From: Roseibium salinum
GTDB taxonomy: Bacteria; Pseudomonadota; Alphaproteobacteria; Rhizobiales; Stappiaceae
Length of the DNA stretch: 64,000 nucleotides
NCBI RefSeq assembly: GCF_026240905.1
Contig: NZ_JAPEVI010000003.1
Span: forward strand, 2,666,001 to 2,730,000
Direction: 5' to 3'
The first letter of the stretch is position 1. Each line of letters opens with the position of its first letter. The translations under genes were made by a program, and so were the position numbers. The notes beneath the pieces were generated by a model. It saw only the letters and a program-made list of their open reading frames with translations. It made no database searches and had not been told where the DNA came from. This document shows, piece after piece, positions 46,335 through 56,800 of this stretch.

Positions 46335-47618
46335 ATGACCCGACCTGTGCTTGACCCCTCGCCGCGCAGCTACGTTTCTCATGTCTATCTGCTCGACCGG
46401 TCCGGCCGGGGGCCTGACTGTGCGCCGGCGGAGCAGAGCCTTGAGGATGTCCGCTCGTGGCTGCTGCATGAGGCGGCCCGGATCGACAACGTGATGCTGA
46501 TGTTCGAGGAGTTCATGTGGCGTTGCAAGGCGGCCGGGCTCAGCATCGACCGTTCCACCCTGCATATCGGCACCCTGCATCCGCGCGTCATCGGCTTTTC
46601 CTGGGTCTGGAACAGCCAGGACAAGCTGTGCGACGAGGTGGCCGCCGACGCCGGCGCGGTCGACCAGAAGGCATTCACGCTGAACCCGCTTTCCAGGGTG
46701 ATCAACGAGGGGCGGACGATCAAGGTGGACCTGGAGAGCGACGAGGGCGCCGGTTCCGCCCCGCTGATGCGCGAACTCGCCGACGAGGGATATACTAGCT
46801 ATATCGCCCTGCCGCTGAGCTCGTCGGGCGAAAAGCGCAATGCCATGACGCTGGCAACGATGGTTCCGGGCGGTTTCCCGCCGGACCAGAAGGAGCAGAT
46901 CCGCGGACTGATCGATCTGCTTGCGCTCCATGTGGAGCGGCATATCGTGCGGCGGATCGCGCGCAATGTCGCCGATACCTATCTTGGCCCCATTGCCGGC
47001 AAGCGCGTGCTGGACGGCGAGATCAAGCGCGGCGACGGCGAGGCCATCAGGGCGGTGGTCTTCATGTCCGACATGCGCGGCTTCACGCAGCTTGCCGACC
47101 GGCTGAGCGGGCCGGAAGTCACCGCCCTCCTGAATGCCTATTTCGACCGGATCTCCAGCGCCGTTCTGGACCATGGCGGCGATATTCTGAAGTTCATCGG
47201 CGATGGCCTCCTGGCGGTGTTCGACCAGAAGACCTTCGGTCAGACCGCGGCGGCCAACGCGGCCGTGACGGCCGCCAAGGCCGCGCTGGCGTCGATCGAC
47301 GCCCTCAACGAAGCCCCGCCGCAGGACCTGCCCGACCCTGCGCTCTGGCACCCGTTGAAGATCGGCATCGGCCTTCATCACGGCGAGATCTTCTTCGGCA
47401 ATGTCGGCGGCGGGGAACGGCTGGACTTTACCGTGATCGGACGGGCGGTGAACGAAACCAGCCGCGTGGAATCCCTCTGCAAGCCACTGGGCCAGGAACT
47501 GCTTCTGACGGCACCGGTGCGGGATGCCCTGTCAGGGGAGCTGCAGACCGGCCTGGTCGCCATGGGCAAACATGTGCTGCGCGGTGTCGGCAAGCCGGTC
47601 GCGATCTTCTCCGCCTGA
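46335..47618 (+). CDS. Class III adenylate cyclase with N-terminal sensor-like domain
   Basis: A 427-residue protein. The N-terminal half (about 1-215) has a GAF-like feel (YIALPLSSSGEKRNAMTLAT). The C-terminal catalytic domain (about 230-425) has the first metal Asp in FMSDMRGFTQLADRL, the second in GGDILKFIGDGLLAVF, the substrate-defining Lys (LKFIGDG) and Asp (LDFTVIG), and the transition-state Asn and Arg in GRAVNETSRVES. All expected residues for ATP cyclisation are present, so it should be active. It is a single gene; no membrane segment is visible. Confidence 0.88.
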   Translation: MTRPVLDPSPRSYVSHVYLLDRSGRGPDCAPAEQSLEDVRSWLLHEAARIDNVMLMFEEFMWRCKAAGLSIDRSTLHIGTLHPRVIGFSWVWNSQDKLCDEVAADAGAVDQKAFTLNPLSRVINEGRTIKVDLESDEGAGSAPLMRELADEGYTSYIALPLSSSGEKRNAMTLATMVPGGFPPDQKEQIRGLIDLLALHVERHIVRRIARNVADTYLGPIAGKRVLDGEIKRGDGEAIRAVVFMSDMRGFTQLADRLSGPEVTALLNAYFDRISSAVLDHGGDILKFIGDGLLAVFDQKTFGQTAAANAAVTAAKAALASIDALNEAPPQDLPDPALWHPLKIGIGLHHGEIFFGNVGGGERLDFTVIGRAVNETSRVESLCKPLGQELLLTAPVRDALSGELQTGLVAMGKHVLRGVGKPVAIFSA

Positions 47619-47978
47619 TCGAGGCTGCGAGTGAGCCGGCTTCACTCGAGCGAACGCCGGTGCATTTGAAAAGGCCGGCGGCGCCGCGGCCGAGAGACTG
47701 TTGCATCCTTGCTGGAATATCGGCAAAGGCCCCGGACATGCCGCGAACAATACCACCACGCAATCCCAAGGCGGCCATTTCACGTTTTTTTGAACCCATA
47801 TGAAAAGCAATTACCTGGTCGAAAACATGATTAAGGTTCCGCAACATCTCATGAATGAACAACCATGAACTGGCATGCAAATTAACCAAATTCCAATTTT
47901 GCCATTTACCTAATCTTATTACGTACTATTTCTTTAACTCTACGTCATGTTTCGCATCATATTAGTAGGAGGGATGTT

Positions 47979-48575
47979 ATGAACCGTCTTCTTGGAAAAT
48001 GTTTCGTAGGATTATTCAGCAGTGGCTTCTTCTTCGCTCTGATCCTGCCAGCGGCTGCAATCGATCTCAATCTCGGCGTGGCCAATGCTTCGGTAAGCAC
48101 CGCTAACGGCGTCAATGTCGATGCAGGTGCCAATCTTGGCGGCGCCAGTGCGCGCACAAGCAACAGCATTGGCGGCAGCGGCAGCCTCGTCGATTCCAAC
48201 ACGAACGCCAATGTCGGCTCACTTTCAGCCAACAGCCGCACAACTGTGGGCGGCAGTGAAAACCTGGCCAGTTCCAATACCACGGCGTCTGTCGGCATCA
48301 CTTCGGCCAATGTCGGCGCCTCGGTCGGCACCGGCAGCGCAAATGCCAATCTCACCATCGGCACCACCGGCGGAGAAGAAGGGGAAAGCGGCAGTGGCAA
48401 CAGTGGCTTCTTCAGCAGAATGTTCGCTGGCGACCGCGACGATGCGGCACGGCGCGCAGTTGACGGCCTGACGGACAAGCAGATCGCCCGCTACAAGGTG
48501 ATGTGCGCGGATATACTGAGCAATGCCAACAGCTGGGATCGGGACCTCGTCCAGATGTGCCAGGCGATGCAGTAG
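47979..48575 (+). CDS. Secreted low-complexity Asn/Ser/Gly/Ala-rich protein
   Basis: A 198-residue protein with a signal peptide (about 1-27, ending PAAA), followed by a repeat-like region (about 29-130) rich in Ala, Asn, Ser, Gly, Val and Thr (for example VGITSANVGASVGTGSANAN), then a charged helical C-terminal part with two Cys (about 150-198). An excellent AGGAGG site precedes the ATG, and the upstream 47619-47978 is AT-rich near the gene and holds no other gene. The repeat region could form a beta-solenoid or matrix polymer. No family is recognised. Confidence 0.65.
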   Translation: MNRLLGKCFVGLFSSGFFFALILPAAAIDLNLGVANASVSTANGVNVDAGANLGGASARTSNSIGGSGSLVDSNTNANVGSLSANSRTTVGGSENLASSNTTASVGITSANVGASVGTGSANANLTIGTTGGEEGESGSGNSGFFSRMFAGDRDDAARRAVDGLTDKQIARYKVMCADILSNANSWDRDLVQMCQAMQ

Positions 48576-48647
48576 GCCATGGTGCACCAGCCACACATCC
48601 AGCCTCTCCAGGTGAGGGAATCTCCTGAGCATGGCTGGCCAACTTTC

Positions 48648-48673
48648 GTGTCCGCGTCGCATTGCGCGGACAC
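48648..48673. terminator. Hairpin between convergent genes
   Basis: The perfect 9-bp stem GTGTCCGCG / CGCGGACAC with an eight-base loop lies between the secreted protein gene and the lipoprotein gene. No T tract follows on either side, so its termination strength is uncertain. Confidence 0.4.
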
Positions 48674-48799
48674 GCTGACCTGCAATCAGACATACGAACT
48701 CACGCGACAAGAGTTCACGTCGAGACCTTGCAGCTGCGCGATGAGCCTGGGCGTGCGAGGGATGGACTCACCTCGAATCGATCTCACTGGAGCAATGCG

Positions 48800-49870
48800 T
48801 CAGAACCCGGACGGAGCCGACTGAATGACTTTCAGTTTGCCGCCGACGATCTTGTTGATCTCGTAAAGCCGCTCGACCGTTCCGTCCTCCCGGAACCGGA
48901 AAGTCCCCGTGGCCCCCTTGAAGCCGGTGCTGTTGGTCAGGCGCTTGCGGGTGATCGCCTTGCTGCCGTGCTGGCGGACCAGCCCCGAGGCAACGGCGAC
49001 GATGTCGAAGCCGTAGAGGCTCATCTCGGTCGGTGCGCTGCCGAACTTTTCGCTGTAACGCTCGGAGACGACGGCGTGACCGGACGTTCCGGGCCGGGCG
49101 AGAACGGCGCCTTCAAGCTTCGGGTCGCCGACCAGCGCCGTTCCCCAGCCGGTATGACCGACGACCAGCGGTGCCGACTTCCGGCTCTTGAGCGCGGCCG
49201 CCACTTCGGCAATCTTCCGGTCACTCTCCACGAAGCCGACGGCGGCGACATCTTCTGCGCCCTTCAGCAGTTCGATAAGATCGCCGGCGCTCTCGGAAGA
49301 CTTGTATGTGACGACCTGGACCGTTCCGCCGATGGCCTTTGCCATTCTTTCCAGGCTTGCGTCCGACTGGCTTTCCGGCGCGAGAACGGCGACCGGCGCG
49401 CCCGAAGGGGCGGCATACCGCAAGCCGGCGATCAGACTGTCCATGTCGCTGGCAACGAGCGACAGGCCGCCCTCGCGCAGCGGCGCCTCACCGATGGTGA
49501 TCGTCACGGACCTCTGCGGCGGCGTTTCGGAGAGTTTCCCGTCCGGCGCGTAGAGCGCGACCAGGGCCGGGTTCTTCAGGGCTTCGTAATCCGGGTTTGC
49601 ACCGTTTTCGACGGCGAGGGCGAGCTTGTTGTCGGACAGCATTTCCCGGGCCAGGAGCGCGCCGTTGCGGATGTGCTTGGCGGTCAGGGCATCGCTGCCG
49701 GCAAAGGGCAGGACGAGGGCAAGGGTGGTCTCGCCGCCGCCGATCACTTCCGCATTGAGCGGCGGGCCCACATCCTCAGGCTCGCTCACCGTCGTCTCCC
49801 CCGCATACTGGCACGCAGACAGCCAGATCAGGGACAGAAAGGCCGCTATCGGCCGCAGGTGGATTTTCAT
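48800..49870 (-). CDS. Periplasmic-binding-protein-like lipoprotein (LpoA-like)
   Basis: A 356-residue lipoprotein: signal peptide with lipobox LSAC (Cys about residue 21), then a type I periplasmic-binding fold (TTLALVLPFAGSDALTAKHI, APVAVLAPESQSDASLERMA, YGFDIVAVASGLV). Similar alphaproteobacterial proteins are annotated as penicillin-binding-protein activators or branched-chain amino acid ABC binding proteins; no permease adjoins, so a cell-envelope role is more likely. The ATG at 49870 is chosen to begin the lipoprotein signal, discarding a longer frame. Confidence 0.75.
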   Translation of the reverse strand: MKIHLRPIAAFLSLIWLSACQYAGETTVSEPEDVGPPLNAEVIGGGETTLALVLPFAGSDALTAKHIRNGALLAREMLSDNKLALAVENGANPDYEALKNPALVALYAPDGKLSETPPQRSVTITIGEAPLREGGLSLVASDMDSLIAGLRYAAPSGAPVAVLAPESQSDASLERMAKAIGGTVQVVTYKSSESAGDLIELLKGAEDVAAVGFVESDRKIAEVAAALKSRKSAPLVVGHTGWGTALVGDPKLEGAVLARPGTSGHAVVSERYSEKFGSAPTEMSLYGFDIVAVASGLVRQHGSKAITRKRLTNSTGFKGATGTFRFREDGTVERLYEINKIVGGKLKVIQSAPSGF

Positions 49871-50254
49871 GTTCTTGGAAATGACCGGTTCTGTCTCTGA
49901 TGGAAATTGTCGGGTTTTCAGGTTTGCACTGTCCAAGAGAGGTCCGGCAGGCCCATTGCCTCTGTTTTTGTACACAATCCGGCGATTGACCGTCCGCAGC
50001 CGCCCCTTCGCAGAAAAGCCGCCGGAGGGAGACCTGTCAACTCCCCGGCGGCACGCAAATCAGTCAGCCCTGACGCTGCCCGACGGCAATTCGCCTGAAA
50101 GGCATCGCCGCGACCCGCGCGGGCGACCGGTCACGCTCCAGCGTCCGCCGGCAGCGCCGATGCAGCACCGCCTTTCTCCCGCGTTCCTCGCCGGAACGAA
50201 AGTCCCTCAGGGAAACGCATGATCGATCCTGACCGTACCGCTTCCCCGATCGGG

Positions 50255-50602
50255 TCAGTACATGTAGCTGACCATCCGCTGATGGAAGCACTCGCACCGG
50301 TTCAGGGAATCCTCGTCACGCGTGCTGGTGCGCAGGTAGCCATAGGCGATGCCGCACGCCGCCTTCGCCTCGGATGCCCAGGTGAATGTCGGGCTGGTCG
50401 AGGCGACCCACTTGTCGTCGTCGGCAACGTTCACCGCCTCGGTCATCATGCGGACGACCTCGTCGGACAGCTGCGTGTTGTTGTCGATGGTCAGAAGCTG
50501 CGACGGCTGAACCAGCCGGCACAAACCGCCGTAAAGATCCGCGGCACCAGCCCCTTGCACGGTCAGGGTCAGCAGTGCCAGGGCACATAAAAATCTCTTC
50601 AT
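50255..50602 (-). CDS. Small secreted cysteine-containing protein
   Basis: A 115-residue protein with a signal peptide (about 1-20, ending GAGA) and a mature domain with four Cys (CRL about 28, CGIAYGYL, and CECF near the end) that could pair as disulfides. The end (KAACGIAYGYLRTSTRD) vaguely recalls Rap1a/Tai-type periplasmic proteins, but I cannot confirm a family. It is on the same strand as the adhesin, 205 bp from its stop, with an intervening terminator-like hairpin. Confidence 0.6.
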   Translation of the reverse strand: MKRFLCALALLTLTVQGAGAADLYGGLCRLVQPSQLLTIDNNTQLSDEVVRMMTEAVNVADDDKWVASTSPTFTWASEAKAACGIAYGYLRTSTRDEDSLNRCECFHQRMVSYMY

Positions 50603-50752
50603 TCCATTCCCTCACGCCTAAGATCTATCAGGACTTAACCTTAAGTAAGTTCCCAGGTCAATCGGACCACGCCCTCCCACCCCGGGAACCGGGGCGGATC
50701 GGCATACGGAATTCCGCAGCTGTGGCTCATTGACAACAGTTTCCCCAAAATA

Positions 50753-50790
50753 CCACCGGCGCGAACGGGCCTCCCCGTCCGCGCCGGTGG
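50753..50790 (-). terminator. Hairpin terminator of the giant adhesin gene
   Basis: CCACCGGCGCG / CGCGCCGGTGG forms an 11-bp stem, extended inside by ACGGG / CCCGT. On the minus strand TATTTTGG follows, 17 bp after the stop of the adhesin gene. Confidence 0.7.
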
Positions 50791-50806
50791 TTTGATTTGG
50801 TTTGTG

Positions 50807-53800
50807 TCAGACGGTGTCGGTCCCCGTTCCGCCAGCGCCGTCATCGAAGAGGATCTTGATGGTCTCGTTGCCCAGGCCTGCACCCAGATTGGCAACGACA
50901 TCCCCACCACCGCTGGCTGCATTGCCAGCCTGGTCGACGGTCAGATCGCCATTGACCGAGTTGTAGTGGACATAGTCCGGCGTCCCGCCGGCTGCGCCAT
51001 CCCCTTCAACGTCGGTACCAAGCGCGAGCGTTAGCAGCGCACTCAGATCGACTTCGTCAATACCTGCCTCAAAGTCGCCAATGATGTCTGTGGCTGTGGC
51101 GTCATCGATGACAAAGGTGTCAACCGCACCGTCACCAGTGCCATTAAGTTCACCACCCCAAAGAGTATCGGTTCCCAAGCCGCCGGCAAGCGTGTCCTCG
51201 CCAAACCCTCCAACCAGGGTGTCGTCACTAGCGCCACCGTTCAGGATGTCGTTACCAGCACCACCGTCCAGGGTGTCTTCACCAGCGCCACCGTCCAGGG
51301 TGTCGTTACCAGCGCCACCGATCAGGACGTCGTTTCCGGAAGTTCCATTCAATATATCATTACCCGATGTGCCTGCGGTGGCTTCGACCGTCAATGCATC
51401 TCCTGTTGTTCCGCTGATATGAACATCGAGAGAAAGGGTGTCTGTATCGTTATCACCGTCGGTGATTGTCACGACAATGTCGTCGAAGTCGAGATCCGCT
51501 GGCGGAGTGTTGGATTGCTCGCCGATCTCAATGCCATTTACACGATAACCGCCGCTTCCGGTATTTATTACTTCGACGCCATAGATGTCATTGCCCGAAA
51601 TGTAAGAAGCGTTTCCGCCTGCACCTGACCAATCGATCGACGTTACTTGAAGGACAGCGCCACTCGTTGTGCTCAATGTCACCTCATCGTACTGGGTCAA
51701 TGCGGCATCAAGGTAAACTCTGATGGTAACCGTCCGCGACGTACCGCCGCCACCGGTAAAACCGGTTGCTGCGAATCTGAAGTCATCGACAGAATATGGC
51801 GTACCATTTGTATCGTCTACGAATGAGAATCTCAGTGATTCATTCGTGTCGAGTGTCTGACCGGAACTTCCCTTGACCCCCCAACCTTGATTACTGGTGT
51901 TGACTTGATCGTCCGCCTCCAGGAAGTTGGCATCTCCGTCGCTACCCCTGATGACTATGTTGAAATCGGCAGCTGTGCCAGGGTCAACCGTTATCGGATT
52001 TATCGGACCCCCTGCAACCGCAGACAGATCAGTAATCGGGATAAACTCGGTCTCACCATCACGGTGCAGTACTTCAAGTGAATCCGTACCATCGGCATTC
52101 AATGTCAGCACACCGACGATGTCACCGTTCTCAAGTAGGTTGAGGACGATCTGTCCTTCCGACTGTGACGCAATCGAAACATTTGTTCCTGTCGCAGTTA
52201 TGGACTGGAACTCATCTGCACCATAATCCCATTCCGCGAACTGACCATAATAAGTGGTGTCGACTGATGGATTGAGAGCTGAGAGGCTGACAACTCCGTC
52301 TCCGTCCCCATCATTTACGAGTGTAAATACGGGCACGTCGTTTTCGATGGCAACTGTCAAGCCGGCATCAAGCACGACAGAGTCGCCGTCACCGTCGGTG
52401 GCAACGAAGGCACTGGCTATGTCGAGCGTCTCCGTATCAGAGTCCCCGGCTCCAGACGGGAAGTGATCAATCTGATCGTTGAGCTCGAACCGGAACAACT
52501 GATCACCATCCACAATCAAACCGTCAACGACCGCCTGATCGTATTCCGGGGTGCCATTGGCAACCTCTTCGATGGAGAAAACCACGCGGACGCCCGCAAC
52601 ACCTTCGATAGTGCTGCCATTGACGTTCCACATGACATCTTCACCCTTTGAATCAAGCTGGGTATCACCGGAGATGCTTGTATTAAGAGTGAATGCGCCT
52701 GCGCCATCCGCGCCAAACATGACCAGTGCAGCGAGAGCACTCGAGGTGATGTAAGCGGTCGTTGTCTGAGAGGCGTTCTCGCGATTGCCTTGGGAAAGGT
52801 TTGTCGGAAACTTCAGGGCGTCCTCATGAACGGTCACCGTTTCGATTGCCGAGTTGTTAGTTGGAACGTCATCATTGATCTGGATCGTCAGATCGGAGCT
52901 GTCGCTGTCGTCGTCGCCGTCCGTAACGGTAACCGTGAACACGAAGTCATCCGTCTCTTCAGAACCAGGCGTGCCGGACGCGCTGCTGACCACGGGTGCG
53001 GACTGCGTATAATCATACGAACCGTCCACATTGACCGTCAGAACCGCAACCGTCGCTATGCTCGCACTCGAGCCCGTGTAGGTCACCGACCCGTCCGCAT
53101 TGGTCACCGCATTCCAACTCACGGCTTCCTGCGTCGCAACGCCATCGCCGTCAACATAGATCGCCGTCATCGACGGGCCCGTGATGGAGATCGACTGCAC
53201 GCCGTCAGCACCCGCCGTGAACAACGCACCCGCTGCTCCACTCGCCGTCGTGTTGTTGTCAACGTCGCCAGTGCCGCCCAGATTGCCGCCGGACTGCGCA
53301 TCGTCGTCCAGAACCGGCGTCGCCGTCACATCGCTCGCAACAGGCGTGTCATCATTGATCTGGATCGTCAGATCGGAGCTGTCGCTGTCGTCGTCGCCGT
53401 CCGTAACGGTAACCGTGAACACGAAGTCATCCGTCTCTTCAGTACCAGGCGTGCCGGACGCGCTGCTGACCACGGGTGCGGACTGCGTATAATCATACGA
53501 ACCGTCCACATTGACCGTCAGAACCGCAACCGTCGCTATGCTCGCACTCGAGCCCGTGTAGGTCACCGACCCGTCCGCATTGGTCACCGCATTCCAACTC
53601 ACGGCTTCCTGCGTCGCAACGCCATCGCCGTCAACATAGATCGCCGTCATCGACGGGCCCGTGATGGAGATCGACTGCACGCCGTCAGCACCCGCCGTGA
53701 ACAACGCACCCGCTGCTCCACTCGCCGTCGTGTTGTTGTCAACGTCGCCAGTGCCGCCCAGATTGCCGCCGGACTGCGCATCGTCGTCCAGAACCGGCGT

Positions 53801-56800
53801 CGCCGTCACATCGCTCGCAACAGGCGTGTCATCATTGATCTGGATCGTCAGATCGGAGCTGTCGCTGTCGTCGTCGCCGTCCGTAACGGTAACCGTGAAC
53901 ACGAAGTCATCCGTCTCTTCAGTACCAGGCGTGCCGGACGCGCTGCTGACCACGGGTGCGGACTGCGTATAATCATACGAACCGTCCACATTGACCGTCA
54001 GAACCGCAACCGTCGCTATGCTCGCACTCGAGCCCGTGTAGGTCACCGACCCGTCCGCATTGGTCACCGCATTCCAACTCACGGCTTCCTGCGTCGCAAC
54101 GCCATCGCCGTCAACATAGATCGCCGTCATCGACGGGCCCGTGATGGAGATCGACTGCACGCCGTCAGCACCCGCCGTGAACAACGCACCCGCTGCTCCA
54201 CTCGCCGTCGTGTTGTTGTCAACGTCGCCAGTGCCGCCCAGATTGCCGCCGGACTGCGCATCGTCGTCCAGAACCGGCGTCGCCGTCACATCGCTCGCAA
54301 CAGGCGTGTCATCATTGATCTGGATCGTCAGATCGGAGCTGTCGCTGTCGTCGTCGCCGTCCGTAACGGTAACCGTGAACACGAAGTCATCCGTCTCTTC
54401 AGTACCAGGCGTGCCGGACGCGCTGCTGACCACGGGTGCGGACTGCGTATAATCATACGAACCGTCCACATTGACCGTCAGAACCGCAACCGTCGCTATG
54501 CTCGCACTCGAGCCCGTGTAGGTCACCGACCCGTCCGCATTGGTCACCGCATTCCAACTCACGGCTTCCTGCGTCGCAACGCCATCGCCGTCAACATAGA
54601 TCGCCGTCATCGACGGGCCCGTGATGGAGATCGACTGCACGCCGTCAGCACCCGCCGTGAACAACGCACCCGCTGCTCCACTCGCCGTCGTGTTGTTGTC
54701 AACGTCGCCAGTGCCGCCCAGATTGCCGCCGGACTGCGCATCGTCGTCCAGAACCGGCGTCGCCGTCACATCGCTCGCAACAGGCGTGTCATCATTGATC
54801 TGGATCGTCAGATCGGAGCTGTCGCTGTCGTCGTCGCCGTCCGTAACGGTAACCGTGAACACGAAGTCATCCGTCTCTTCAGTACCAGGCGTGCCGGACG
54901 CGCTGCTGACCACGGGTGCGGACTGCGTATAATCATACGAACCGTCCACATTGACCGTCAGAACCGCAACCGTCGCTATGCTCGCACTCGAGCCCGTGTA
55001 GGTCACCGACCCGTCCGCATTGGTCACCGCATTCCAACTCACGGCTTCCTGCGTCGCAACGCCATCGCCGTCAACATAGATCGCCGTCATCGACGGGCCC
55101 GTGATGGAGATCGACTGCACGCCGTCAGCACCCGCCGTGAACAACGCACCCGCTGCTCCACTCGCCGTCGTGTTGTTGTCAACGTCGCCAGTGCCGCCCA
55201 GATTGCCGCCGGACTGCGCATCGTCGTCCAGAACCGGCGTCGCCGTCACATCGCTCGCAACAGGCGTGTCATCATTGATCTGGATCGTCAGATCGGAGCT
55301 GTCGCTGTCGTCGTCGCCGTCCGTAACGGTAACCGTGAACACGAAGTCATCCGTCTCTTCAGTACCAGGCGTGCCGGACGCGCTGCTGACCACGGGTGCG
55401 GACTGCGTATAATCATACGAACCGTCCACATTGACCGTCAGAACCGCAACCGTCGCTATGCTCGCACTCGAGCCCGTGTAGGTCACCGACCCGTCCGCAT
55501 TGGTCACCGCATTCCAACTCACGGCTTCCTGCGTCGCAACGCCATCGCCGTCAACATAGATCGCCGTCATCGACGGGCCCGTGATGGAGATCGACTGCAC
55601 GCCGTCAGCACCCGCCGTGAACAACGCACCCGCTGCTCCACTCGCCGTCGTGTTGTTGTCAACGTCGCCAGTGCCGCCCAGATTGCCGCCGGACTGCGCA
55701 TCGTCGTCCAGAACCGGCGTCGCCGTCACATCGCTCGCAACAGGCGTGTCATCATTGATCTGGATCGTCAGATCGGAGCTGTCGCTGTCGTCGTCGCCGT
55801 CCGTAACGGTAACCGTGAACACGAAGTCATCCGTCTCTTCAGTACCAGGCGTGCCGGACGCGCTGCTGACCACGGGTGCGGACTGCGTATAATCATACGA
55901 ACCGTCCACATTGACCGTCAGAACCGCAACCGTCGCTATGCTCGCACTCGAGCCCGTGTAGGTCACCGACCCGTCCGCATTGGTCACCGCATTCCAACTC
56001 ACGGCTTCCTGCGTCGCAACGCCATCGCCGTCAACATAGATCGCCGTCATCGACGGGCCCGTGATGGAGATCGACTGCACGCCGTCAGCACCCGCCGTGA
56101 ACAACGCACCCGCTGCTCCACTCGCCGTCGTGTTGTTGTCAACGTCGCCAGTGCCGCCCAGATTGCCGCCGGACTGCGCATCGTCGTCCAGAACCGGCGT
56201 CGCCGTCACATCGCTCGCAACAGGCGTGTCATCATTGATCTGGATCGTCAGATCGGAGCTGTCGCTGTCGTCGTCGCCGTCCGTAACGGTAACCGTGAAC
56301 ACGAAGTCATCCGTCTCTTCAGTACCAGGCGTGCCGGACGCGCTGCTGACCACGGGTGCGGACTGCGTATAATCATACGAACCGTCCACATTGACCGTCA
56401 GAACCGCAACCGTCGCTATGCTCGCACTCGAGCCCGTGTAGGTCACCGACCCGTCCGCATTGGTCACCGCATTCCAACTCACGGCTTCCTGCGTCGCAAC
56501 GCCATCGCCGTCAACATAGATCGCCGTCATCGACGGGCCCGTGATGGAGATCGACTGCACGCCGTCAGCACCCGCCGTGAACAACGCACCCGCTGCTCCA
56601 CTCGCCGTCGCGTTGTTGTCAACGTCGCCAGTGCCGCCCAGATTGCCGCCGGACTGCGCATCGTCGTCCAGAACCGGCGTCGCCGTCACATCGCTCGCAG
56701 AGGGAACATCATCCACGACCTCAACGTCGAAAGTCCCCTGCGCCTTGTCGCCGTCACTGTCGGTCACTTCAAAGGTGACGCCAGTGAGGAATTCGCTGTT

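Noticed and set aside
52870..56709. Possible CRISPR-like array because of regular spacing
   Set aside because: Units are 480 bp, contiguous without spacers and coding in frame.
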